DNA of 14,746 bases from Oscillospiraceae bacterium (lineage in GTDB: Bacteria > Bacillota > Clostridia > Oscillospirales > Acutalibacteraceae), in assembly GCA_029007475.1 (NCBI GenBank), contig JAQXHW010000045.1, forward strand, positions 1 to 14,746. Direction: 5' to 3'. Shown here one piece after another: positions 6,612 to 13,627 of this stretch. The translations under genes and the position numbers were made by a program. Positions within the stretch are counted from its first letter, which is position 1. Every line of letters begins with the position of its first letter. The notes under the pieces were generated by a model. The model did no database searches. It was not told where the DNA came from and saw only the letters and a list, made by a program, of their open reading frames with translations.

Positions 6612-7025
6612 ATGATAAAAGAACTTATGCATGACCCGATTTTTCTTGGCGGAAAGTCAGAGATCGTAACAATAGAAGACTTGCAGACTGCACAGGATTT
6701 GCTTGATACCTTAACCGCTCACAAAGACTCTTGTGTGGGTATGGCAGCTAATATGATTGGTGTCAGAAAACGCATAATTGCATTTGATAACGAGGGTAAA
6801 TATATGGTGATGTTCAACCCTGAGATTATCAAAAAATCAGGTCCTTATGATGCTGAGGAAAGCTGCCTTTCGCTTCTCGGAGGTCCTCGTAAGTGCAAAC
6901 GTTTTCAGTCCATAAAAGTACAGTGGCAGACAGAGAAATTCGAAACCCGAATCAAAACCTTCACAGGCTGGACCGCACAAATAATCCAACACGAAATCGA
7001 CCATTGCAACGGTGTTTTGATATAA
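6612..7025 (+). CDS. Peptide deformylase-family protein (short paralogue with altered motifs)
   Basis: 137 residues, shorter than the standard enzyme (about 150-190). Peptide deformylases are metalloenzymes that remove the formyl group from the N-terminal methionine of new proteins. Motif III is intact as QHEIDH (residues 126-131, metal ligands His127 and His131, catalytic Glu128), and Cys85 in EESCLS (usual EGCLS) is the third metal ligand. Motif I reads CVGMAANMIG where the usual form is GxGLAAPQIG, so the catalytic Gln is Met48. From memory, a similar short form (AANMIG, ESCLS) exists in streptococci and Clostridia beside the normal enzyme, so this is probably a paralogue of uncertain activity. 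Its ribosome binding site is weak (TAGGG). The dehydrogenase starts 9 bp downstream, in the same operon. Confidence 0.8.
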   Translation: MIKELMHDPIFLGGKSEIVTIEDLQTAQDLLDTLTAHKDSCVGMAANMIGVRKRIIAFDNEGKYMVMFNPEIIKKSGPYDAEESCLSLLGGPRKCKRFQSIKVQWQTEKFETRIKTFTGWTAQIIQHEIDHCNGVLI

Positions 7026-7034
7026 GGTGAAACT

Positions 7035-8069
7035 ATGCTGACATATACATACAAATCAAAGGGTGTTTTCAATTTTCAGGAAAAGCCGAAACCCGAAATT
7101 TTACACGAGCGTGACGCTATCGTTAAGGTGACTCTTGCAAGTGTATGCTCAAGTGATATTCACATCAAGCACGGCTCTGTGCCGAGAGCGGTTGAGGGTA
7201 TCACGGTCGGTCACGAAATGGTGGGTATAGTTGAGGAAACAGGCTCTGCCGTCACCCACGTGAAAAAGGGTGACAGGGTTACTGTGAATGTCGAAACCTT
7301 CTGCGGTGATTGTTTCTTTTGTAAGAAAGGTTTTGTAAATAACTGTACTGATAAAAACGGTGGTTGGGCTTTGGGTTGCCGAATTGATGGTGGTCAGGCA
7401 GAGTATGTCCGTGTGCCTTTTGCCGACCAGGGACTCAATAAAATTCCAGATACCGTAACTGATAGGCAGGCTCTCCTTGTGGGGGATGTCCTTGCAACAG
7501 GCTTCTGGGCAACAAGAATCTCTGAGATTACCGAGGATGATACCGTGCTGATTATCGGTGCAGGCCCTACGGGAATATGTACTCTTCTTTGCATTGAGCT
7601 CCGCAATCCCAAGAAGATTATCGTCTGCGAAACCGACCCTAACCGTATTGAGTTCGTCAATAAAAATTACCCCGATGTGCTGACTGTAACTCCCGATAAG
7701 TGCCTTGATTTTGTAATGAGTCAGAGCGACAATGGCGGTGCAGATGTTGTTCTTGAGGTTGCAGGTGCAGACTCAACTTTCAGGCTTGCATACGAATGTG
7801 CAAGACCTAATGCTATTGTCACGGTTGTGGCACTTTACGATAAGCCACAGACTCTCCCTCTGCCCGATATGTACGGCAAGAACCTGACCTTCAAAACAGG
7901 CGGAGTTGACGGTTGTGACTGCGATGAAGTCTTAAAACTCATCGAAGCAGGCAAGATAAACACCGAACCCCTTATAACCCATACCTTCCCCTTAAACGAA
8001 ATCGACAAAGCCTATCACATCTTCGAAAATAAGTTGGACAAGGTAATAAAAATCGCAATCGAATGCTGA
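7035..8069 (+). CDS. Zinc-dependent alcohol dehydrogenase (MDR superfamily)
   Basis: 344 residues, full length for the medium-chain dehydrogenase family, cytosolic and NAD(P)-dependent. The catalytic zinc site is Cys38, His60-Glu61 (GHEMVG) and Asp151 in GDVLATG. The structural zinc site is complete: Cys90, Cys93, Cys96 and Cys104. The nucleotide-binding turn GAGPTG is at 175-180, followed by VCETD (197-201), whose acidic end suggests NAD rather than NADP. It resembles threonine, sorbitol or butanediol dehydrogenases, but the substrate cannot be assigned. AGGTGA at 7025-7030, overlapping the end of the deformylase gene, precedes the ATG. A strong terminator follows 11 bp after the stop. Alternative: a secondary-alcohol dehydrogenase of fermentation. 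Confidence 0.88.
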   Translation: MLTYTYKSKGVFNFQEKPKPEILHERDAIVKVTLASVCSSDIHIKHGSVPRAVEGITVGHEMVGIVEETGSAVTHVKKGDRVTVNVETFCGDCFFCKKGFVNNCTDKNGGWALGCRIDGGQAEYVRVPFADQGLNKIPDTVTDRQALLVGDVLATGFWATRISEITEDDTVLIIGAGPTGICTLLCIELRNPKKIIVCETDPNRIEFVNKNYPDVLTVTPDKCLDFVMSQSDNGGADVVLEVAGADSTFRLAYECARPNAIVTVVALYDKPQTLPLPDMYGKNLTFKTGGVDGCDCDEVLKLIEAGKINTEPLITHTFPLNEIDKAYHIFENKLDKVIKIAIEC

Positions 8070-8080
8070 AATATCTAACT

Positions 8081-8114
8081 AACAGAGGCTACTGTGTAGT
8101 AGTCTCTGTTTTTT
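8081..8114 (+). terminator. Intrinsic terminator after the alcohol dehydrogenase
   Basis: AACAGAGGCTACT (8081-8093) pairs with AGTAGTCTCTGTT (8098-8110), with one G-T pair and a GTGT loop, and is followed directly by a run of Ts to 8114. It separates the dehydrogenase from the restriction gene promoter. Confidence 0.9.
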
Positions 8115-8145
8115 CATTATTATGTAAAACGCAGTTGGTTTTTCG

Positions 8146-8174
8146 TTGATTTTGTCTACTCTAAGTTGTATAAT
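8146..8174 (+). promoter_or_regulatory. SigA-type promoter of the restriction-modification gene
   Basis: TTGATT (8146-8151), a 17-bp spacer and a perfect TATAAT (8169-8174) lie 47 bp before the ATG. No operator-like repeat or controller-protein box is obvious in the short leader. Confidence 0.75.
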
Positions 8175-8221
8175 AAAATTAAACTAACTTACTCTAAAAA
8201 CACAGGTAAGGAGTACAGATT

Positions 8222-10975
8222 ATGAAAGACACAGAACGCCGTATAGCAGCTAAAGAATTTGCAGAATATTGGAAGGACAAGGGCTACGAAAAGGGCGAAA
8301 GTCAGAAGTTCTGGCTTACACTTCTTCAGGATGTTCTCGGTGTTACCCACCCTGAGCAGTTCATTACCTTTGAAGAACAGGTAAAGCTTGACCACACAAG
8401 CTTTATTGATGCATACATCCCTGCTACCCATGTGCTTATTGAGCAAAAAGGTAAAGGCAAAGATTTGCAGAAACCAATAAAACAATCTGACGGCACATTT
8501 CTTACTCCGTTTGAGCAGGCTCGCCGTTATAGCGCAGCTCTGCCATACAGCCTGCGTCCAAGGTGGATAGTTGCCTGTAACTTCGAGCAGATTCTCGTTT
8601 ACGATATGGAGAAGCCAAACTCCGAGCCTGAGCTGATTCTGCTTAAAAATCTTCCCAAGGAATTCTACCGCCTGCAGTTTTTGGTTGATACTGGTGACGA
8701 GAACATTCATCGTGAAATGGAAGTTTCCGTCAAGGCAGGTAAGCTTGTAGGTGTGCTTTATGACGAAATCTTAAAGCAGTATCATAATCCCACCGACCCC
8801 AAAACACTCCAGAGCCTTAATATGCTCTGTGTTCGTCTTGTATTCTGTCTTTATGCAGAAGATGCAGGAGTTTTCGGCGGTCACAACAAATTTCATAATT
8901 ACATAAACTCCTTCCCCGCCCGTGATATGCGCAGGGCTCTGATAGAGCTTTTCAGAATCCTCGACACCAAGGATGAAGATAGAGATGCTTATGAGGACGA
9001 GCTACTCACTCAGTTCCCTTATGTAAACGGTGGACTTTTCAAAGATAGTGATATTGAAATCCCACAGTTCAACGATAATATCCGTGAGATACTTCTCAAG
9101 AATGCTAGTGCAGAATTTGATTGGTCTGACATCAGTCCTACAATTTTCGGTGCTGTGTTTGAGTCTACCCTGAACCCCGAAACTCGTCGCAGTGGCGGTA
9201 TGCACTATACCTCTATCGAGAATATCCATAAGGTTATTGATCCCCTGTTTTTGGATGAACTCAGGGACGAGCTAGCTGAAATCAAAGAAATTAAAAGTGC
9301 AAAAATAAGGGAGAAAAAGATTAACGAGTATCGTGATAAGCTTGCCTCTCTTACATTTTTAGACCCTGCTTGCGGTTCAGGTAACTTCTTGACAGAAACA
9401 TATATTTCCCTCAGAAGGCTTGAGAACGAAGCACTCAAAGTAATTCTTGGCGACCAGATTATCCTTGATATGGGCGATGTTATCCGTGTTTCTATCGGTC
9501 AGTTCTACGGCATTGAGATTAACGATTTTGCCGTAACTGTTGCCAAGACCGCCTTGTGGATTGCAGAATCTCAGATGATGAAAGAAACTGAGAGTATAGT
9601 ACATAAGAGCCTCAACTTCTTACCCCTCAAGTCCTATGCCAATATCGTAGAAGCCAACGCCCTTCGTATAGATTGGGAAACAGTAGTATCCAAAGAAAAA
9701 CTTAACTATATTATGGGCAATCCGCCGTTTATTGGTGGAATGATGATGAGCAAAGAACAGAAGACGGAAATAGAAAACACAGTTGGTAAAGTCAAAGGTG
9801 TTGGTGAATTAGATTATGTAGCTGGTTGGTATTACAAGGCAATAAATCTAATGGAAAATACTTGTATTAAGGGGGCATTTGTTTCAACTAACTCCATATG
9901 TCAAGGTCAGCAAGCTGTAACGTTATGGAAACCTCTATTTGATAAAGGTATAAATATTCATTTTGCACATCGTACATTTATCTGGGATAGTGAAGCAACA
10001 GTCAAAGCTCATGTGCATTGCGTTATAGTAGGTTTTTCATTTGCAAATTGTAAACAAAAGCAACTTTTTGATAAAGATACTGTGCGTTATGTGAGTAATA
10101 TAAATTCATATCTTTCTGATGCACCTGATATTTTCATAGAAAGTAGAACAAATCCGCTATGTGATATTCCAAAAATTCGTTTTGGAAGCATGCCTCGTGA
10201 TGGAGGAGGTTTTGTGCTTACTGATGAAGAGCGAGAATATTTATTAAAAAACGAACCTGTTTCCGAACAGTGGATACGACCGTATATTGGTGCATATGAG
10301 TTTATAAATAATAAATCACGTTGGTGTTTATGGCTAGTTGGAGCAAGTCCACGTGATATTAAGCAGAGTCCAACTGTAATGAAACGTGTTGAAAGTGTAA
10401 GACAATTTCGAGCTAGTAGTGTGGCTGCAGGCACAAGAAAATTTGCTGAAACGCCTACATTGTTCTGTCAAATAGCACAGCCAAACTCTGAGTATATTGC
10501 TGTACCAAAAACATCTTCTCAACGTAGAAAGTATATACCAATTGGATTCTTAGATGAAAAAGTAATTGCTAGTGATTTGCTTTTCTTAATACCAGATGCT
10601 AGTTTATATCATTTTGGAGTATTGACTTCTAATATACATAATGCTTGGATGCGAACTGTTTGTGGAAGGTTGAAAAGCGACTATCGATATGCAAAGGATA
10701 TTGTCTACAATAACTTTCCTTGGCCTGAGCCTACCGAACAGCAAAAAGCAGAAATTGAAACGACCGCACAGGCAATTCTTGATGCAAGAGAGCTGTATCC
10801 TGACTGCTCTTTAGCCGACCTCTATGACGAGCTTACAATGCCGCCCGAACTCCGCAAAGCTCATCAAGCAAACGACAAAGCAGTTATGAAAGCCTATGGC
10901 TTCAAAAAAGACCTTTCCGAGTCCGCAATAGTTGCAGAACTTATGAAGATGTATCAAACATTGATTGGAGAATGA
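8222..10975 (+). CDS. MmeI/YeeA-like type IIL restriction-modification enzyme (adenine methyltransferase with fused nuclease)
   Basis: 917 residues, the size of MmeI. The nuclease comes first: Asp63, then Glu74-x-Lys76 in VLIEQKGKGKDL, matching the PD-ExK site of MmeI. A helical linker includes GGMHYT (326-331). The methyltransferase has SAM motif I as FLDPACGSGNFL (379-390) and motif IV as NPPF (500-503), typical of gamma-class N6-adenine enzymes. The target recognition region lies after about residue 640 and ends near NFPWP (831-835); the tail LADLYDELTMPPELRKAHQANDK is typical of the family. Such enzymes cut some 20 bp from the site and protect the host by methylating one strand. AAGGAG at 8208-8213 lies 8 nt before the ATG. 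All catalytic motifs look intact. The part from about 9740 to 10710 is clearly more AT-rich than both ends. A methyltransferase-only role is less likely. Confidence 0.88.
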   Translation: MKDTERRIAAKEFAEYWKDKGYEKGESQKFWLTLLQDVLGVTHPEQFITFEEQVKLDHTSFIDAYIPATHVLIEQKGKGKDLQKPIKQSDGTFLTPFEQARRYSAALPYSLRPRWIVACNFEQILVYDMEKPNSEPELILLKNLPKEFYRLQFLVDTGDENIHREMEVSVKAGKLVGVLYDEILKQYHNPTDPKTLQSLNMLCVRLVFCLYAEDAGVFGGHNKFHNYINSFPARDMRRALIELFRILDTKDEDRDAYEDELLTQFPYVNGGLFKDSDIEIPQFNDNIREILLKNASAEFDWSDISPTIFGAVFESTLNPETRRSGGMHYTSIENIHKVIDPLFLDELRDELAEIKEIKSAKIREKKINEYRDKLASLTFLDPACGSGNFLTETYISLRRLENEALKVILGDQIILDMGDVIRVSIGQFYGIEINDFAVTVAKTALWIAESQMMKETESIVHKSLNFLPLKSYANIVEANALRIDWETVVSKEKLNYIMGNPPFIGGMMMSKEQKTEIENTVGKVKGVGELDYVAGWYYKAINLMENTCIKGAFVSTNSICQGQQAVTLWKPLFDKGINIHFAHRTFIWDSEATVKAHVHCVIVGFSFANCKQKQLFDKDTVRYVSNINSYLSDAPDIFIESRTNPLCDIPKIRFGSMPRDGGGFVLTDEEREYLLKNEPVSEQWIRPYIGAYEFINNKSRWCLWLVGASPRDIKQSPTVMKRVESVRQFRASSVAAGTRKFAETPTLFCQIAQPNSEYIAVPKTSSQRRKYIPIGFLDEKVIASDLLFLIPDASLYHFGVLTSNIHNAWMRTVCGRLKSDYRYAKDIVYNNFPWPEPTEQQKAEIETTAQAILDARELYPDCSLADLYDELTMPPELRKAHQANDKAVMKAYGFKKDLSESAIVAELMKMYQTLIGE

Positions 10976-10978
10976 TAT

Positions 10979-11122
10979 ATGTTTGAAAACAATTGTGTTG
11001 AAAATAAGCAGCCACCCATAAAAGATGCAATTATATTTGAAACGGTTGGATTTATTGGCATTTATAGCGATATTTGCGGCTTCAAAATGAAAAAAGCAGA
11101 CCCCGAAAGGTCTGCGAAATAA
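10979..11122 (+). CDS. Possible 47-residue small protein after the restriction gene
   Basis: An ATG 3 bp after the restriction gene stop, with GGAG 8 nt upstream, opens a 47-codon frame beginning MFENNCVENKQPPIKDAIIF. It has two cysteines and no recognised domain. The last ten codons run through the hairpin at 11096-11115, which looks like a terminator for the opposite strand, so the frame may be accidental. The good spacing of the ribosome binding site is the only argument for translation. Confidence 0.3.
   Translation: MFENNCVENKQPPIKDAIIFETVGFIGIYSDICGFKMKKADPERSAK
11090..11115 (-). terminator. Minus-strand terminator, second of a tandem pair
   Basis: GCAGACC (11096-11102) and GGTCTGC (11109-11115) form a 7-bp stem with a 6-nt loop. 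Read on the minus strand it is followed by TTTTTT (11095-11090), a typical intrinsic terminator. It would stop transcripts coming from the PAP2-asnB-ylbJ side. Confidence 0.7.
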
Positions 11123-11129
11123 CAAAGGG

Positions 11130-11162
11130 AAAACGGCTTAAACCCAGTGTTTAAGCCGTTTT
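11130..11162. terminator. Bidirectional terminator between the restriction gene and the tRNA fragment
   Basis: A perfect 14-bp stem (AAAACGGCTTAAAC at 11130-11143 and GTTTAAGCCGTTTT at 11149-11162) with a 5-nt loop has a T-run at each end. On the minus strand it comes 4 nt after the CCA of the tRNA-Trp fragment, where a tRNA's own terminator would be. On the plus strand it closes the restriction gene transcript. Confidence 0.88.
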
Positions 11163-11166
11163 CACT

Positions 11167-11207
11167 TGGCAGGGGCAGAAGGACTTGAACCCTCGGCACG
11201 CAGTTTT
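11167..11207 (-). other. 3' fragment of tRNA-Trp (anticodon loop to CCA), probable attachment-site scar
   Basis: Read on the minus strand, this 41-nt stretch has AAAACTGCG (end of the anticodon loop and the 3' side of the anticodon stem), a variable loop, a full T-arm (GAGGG, loop TTCAAGT, CCTTC), the acceptor strand TGCCCCT, discriminator G and CCA. TGCCCCTGCCA matches Firmicutes tRNA-Trp, whose 5' acceptor strand is AGGGGCA. The 5' half is absent: the bases at 11208-11241 do not fold as a D-arm or acceptor. The break falls in the anticodon loop, where many tyrosine recombinases cross over. The bases before the break still allow a 5-bp stem (GCGGT with ACTGC) around a 7-nt loop. It should not give a working tRNA. 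Confidence 0.8.
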
Positions 11208-11241
11208 AGTCACCGCGTCCGTTTAGTTTAGTATGTTCAGT

Positions 11242-11739
11242 TTAGATTATAAAGAAAAATACAGCTCCAAAGAGAACCGAAAAGAATATAGCAAAAACTA
11301 TATCTGAGATATAGTGGACTCCTGCTAAAATCCTTGTGACAGCAAGAGTTAAAGCCAAAACCGTCAGGAAAATTCCAAAATAAAGACAGACTGTATATCC
11401 GCCCATGGCGATAATAAAAGCAGACGCGGTATGTCTTGAGGGGAAGGAGTAGCTCTTTGAATTTTTGGGGATAACCGAGGGAGCATTGTATTTTATGTAG
11501 GGTCGCTCTCTTTTGATTAGTCTGCGCATAACGGTAATCCCTAAAAATACACAGGGGAAAACTACCAAAAGACTGATAAATTCGCGGTCGATACCCTGTA
11601 AACCCTTTATAACGAGAATGACAGGAAGCGCTAATATAAATACAAAGGGAAGAAATTTGTATGCTGTTTCAAGGAGCTTCTTTGCGCCTTTGTGGTTCTC
11701 AAACCAGTTGTATAGCTTTATATACCGTGATTTGTTCAT
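11242..11739 (-). CDS. PAP2-family membrane phosphatase
   Basis: 165 residues with about five membrane segments. PAP2 enzymes remove phosphate from lipid phosphates such as undecaprenyl pyrophosphate or phosphatidylglycerol phosphate. The three-part active site is present: K76-x-x-R79-P80 (IKRERPY), P100-S-R102-H103 (usually PSGH), and R136-x5-H142-x3-D146 in TRILAGVHYISDI. The Gly to Arg change in PSGH is a variant seen in some members. ATG at 11739 has AGGTGA at 11744-11749, close upstream and half inside a hairpin. It is the last gene of the ylbJ-asnB operon, 48 bp after asnB. The lipid substrate cannot be told from sequence; undecaprenyl-pyrophosphate recycling is one possibility. Confidence 0.85.
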   Translation of the reverse strand: MNKSRYIKLYNWFENHKGAKKLLETAYKFLPFVFILALPVILVIKGLQGIDREFISLLVVFPCVFLGITVMRRLIKRERPYIKYNAPSVIPKNSKSYSFPSRHTASAFIIAMGGYTVCLYFGIFLTVLALTLAVTRILAGVHYISDIVFAIFFSVLFGAVFFFII

Positions 11740-11746
11740 TTTCTCA

Positions 11747-11775
11747 CCTCTCAGGTTATTCTAACACCTGAGAGG
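11747..11775 (-). promoter_or_regulatory. Hairpin covering the PAP2 gene ribosome binding site
   Basis: CCTCTCAGGT (11747-11756) and ACCTGAGAGG (11766-11775) form a perfect 10-bp stem with a 9-nt loop. On the minus-strand mRNA the second arm carries GAGAGG, directly before the PAP2 ATG, so the hairpin could hide the ribosome binding site. The only T-run (CTTTTTA at 11776-11782) is on the plus strand, where no gene ends, so a terminator for asnB is not the natural reading. Confidence 0.5.
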
Positions 11776-11787
11776 CTTTTTATCAAC

Positions 11788-13623
11788 CTAAATCTTTATA
11801 TCTACATTAAAATGCTCAAACCAGGCGTCAAGCTGAATGATATAGGCGAGAATCTGAGGGGCGCGCATAAGCTGACCGTACCAGGGGGAAGAGATACCCT
11901 CGGGGTGCTCTATAATGTCCTCGATGCCTGATTTTGAGAGAAGCTCGGTTAGTACATTATTCTTATTTAGAATATTTCTCGCTCTTTCCGATACTAACTT
12001 CATGTAGAGGGGGTTATGAGTTTTGGGATACGGACTCTTTTTTCGGTAACAGATATCGTAGGGTAGAATTCCCTCAAAGGCCTTTCGTACTATTCCTTTT
12101 TCTCTGCCTCCCAAAGCCTTTAATTCCCAGGGCATATTGTAGGCATATTCAACGATTCTGTAATCGCAGAAGGGAACTCTTACCTCAAGACCGCATTCCA
12201 TGGACATTCTGTCCTTTCGGTCAAGCAGACACTGCATAAACCAGTAGAAATTGAGCATGAACATTTCTCTCATGCGTGAGGAGAGCTTTGTATCCTCAGG
12301 GAGCTTTTCTGCCAAGGCTACTGTTTCATCGTAGCGGTTTTTAAGGTACTCCTCGCCGTGAGGTAGAATACCCTTTTTCAAAATGCTTCTGCGAATTTCC
12401 TGACTTCTCGACCAAGGAAAGCACTCCTCAAAGAGTATCTCCCTGTTGTGATACCAGGGATAACCGCCGAAAAGCTCATCGGCACATTCCCCTGAGAGCG
12501 CAACGGTGAAATTCTTTTTTACCTCTTTGCAAAAGAGAAGCAGAGAGGAGTCAACATCTGCCATGCCCGGCAAATCTCTTGCAACAGCCGCCGAAGACAG
12601 GGCCTCACAAAGCAGAGAATTTTCAAGGATGACCTCATGATGTTCTGTGTCGGCACTTCTTATCATAAGGTTTATATATTCCGTATCGGCGTTAGGCTGA
12701 AAAAGACTTTTCTGAAAATACTTTGCATTATCTCGGTATTCAACGCTGTAAGTATTTAATCTGCCCTTTCCTGTGTGCCTGTAATACTCCGACGCGGTCT
12801 GAGTTATGATGCTTGAGTCAAGTCCGCCCGAAAGAAAGGTACAAAGAGGCACATCGGAGATAAGCTGTCTTTCAATAGAGTCTTTAATTAGAAAGCGTGT
12901 GTGTTCAACGGTTTCTCTCTCGGTTTCCTTATGAGGATAGGCCTTAATCCTGAAGTATTTTTCCTTTTTCAAATTACCCTTTTCAAAGACGGCATATTCA
13001 CCCGGGAGAAGCTCGTTTATATCCTTGAATACCCCACATCCGGGAGTTCTTGCGGGACCTACGAAGAATATTTCGCAGAGCCCCTTTTCGTCAATGACAG
13101 GGGGTACAATTTTGCTTTTCAGTATGGTCTTAATCTGAGAAGCAAAGACTAAATCTCCGTTTTTATAGGAGTAAAAAAGAGGTTTTACACCTATGCGGTC
13201 GCGGCAGAGGAAGAGTCTTTTTCGATGTACCTCATAGACTGCGAAGGCAAAGATTCCGTTTAGTTTCTCGGCGCACTTTTCCTTGTAGCATACATAGGCC
13301 TTAAGCAGTACCTCCGTGTCGCTTTGCGTCTCAAACTCGAAGCCTTCAAGCAGCAGATCTTTTTTGAGCTCATGGGTGTTGTAAAGTTCGCCGTTATAGA
13401 CAATAACGTAGGTTTCCTCACCACGTTTGAAGGTCATAGGCTGTTTGCCGTTTTCAACATCTACAACCGCTAAACGCCTGTGAATAAGAGCGATATTTCC
13501 CAGGATACTCATACCGCCCTCGTCGGGTCCTCGGTTTTTTAGAGTATCTGACATCTCGGAGAGTATATTCATCTTTTCCGATATGTCTCCTGCCTTACTT
13601 ATATATCCTGCAATTCCGCACAT
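11788..13623 (-). CDS. asnB: Asparagine synthetase, glutamine-hydrolysing (AsnB)
   Basis: 611 residues, normal for AsnB. It makes asparagine from aspartate, ATP and the ammonia released from glutamine. The N-terminal glutaminase has Cys2 as nucleophile (MCGIAGYI), NRGPDEGG (30-37), HRRLAVVD (48-55), YNGELYN (76-82) and SDTE (101-104). The synthetase domain has the PP-loop LSGGLDSS (264-271) and SGECADELFGGY further on. The ATG at 13623 is certain because Cys2 must be the second residue; GGAGGT at 13630-13635 is 6 nt upstream. A frame open to 13698 is only the end of ylbJ in another phase. The ylbJ stop overlaps this ribosome binding site, so the two are coupled. An AsnO-type role in sporulation is possible given the neighbour. 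Confidence 0.93.
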   Translation of the reverse strand: MCGIAGYISKAGDISEKMNILSEMSDTLKNRGPDEGGMSILGNIALIHRRLAVVDVENGKQPMTFKRGEETYVIVYNGELYNTHELKKDLLLEGFEFETQSDTEVLLKAYVCYKEKCAEKLNGIFAFAVYEVHRKRLFLCRDRIGVKPLFYSYKNGDLVFASQIKTILKSKIVPPVIDEKGLCEIFFVGPARTPGCGVFKDINELLPGEYAVFEKGNLKKEKYFRIKAYPHKETERETVEHTRFLIKDSIERQLISDVPLCTFLSGGLDSSIITQTASEYYRHTGKGRLNTYSVEYRDNAKYFQKSLFQPNADTEYINLMIRSADTEHHEVILENSLLCEALSSAAVARDLPGMADVDSSLLLFCKEVKKNFTVALSGECADELFGGYPWYHNREILFEECFPWSRSQEIRRSILKKGILPHGEEYLKNRYDETVALAEKLPEDTKLSSRMREMFMLNFYWFMQCLLDRKDRMSMECGLEVRVPFCDYRIVEYAYNMPWELKALGGREKGIVRKAFEGILPYDICYRKKSPYPKTHNPLYMKLVSERARNILNKNNVLTELLSKSGIEDIIEHPEGISSPWYGQLMRAPQILAYIIQLDAWFEHFNVDIKI

Positions 13624-13627
13624 AAAA

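Noticed and set aside
8189..8710. 173-residue antisense frame at the start of the restriction gene
   Set aside because: It is the complement of the nuclease domain, runs into the promoter region, and its composition looks like an out-of-frame translation.
10087..10434. 115-residue antisense frame inside the restriction gene
   Set aside because: It lies opposite an intact enzyme with family motifs on both sides, has no ribosome binding site and no recognisable protein features.
11208..11241. A complete tRNA on the minus strand reaching beyond 11207
   Set aside because: The bases do not give a D-arm or an AGGGGCA acceptor strand, and the apparent 7-nt loop lacks the universal T at position 33.
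2958..11241. An integrase, transposase, relaxase or CRISPR array in the accessory region
   Set aside because: I found no integrase catalytic motifs, no terminal inverted repeats of an insertion sequence and no regularly spaced repeats.
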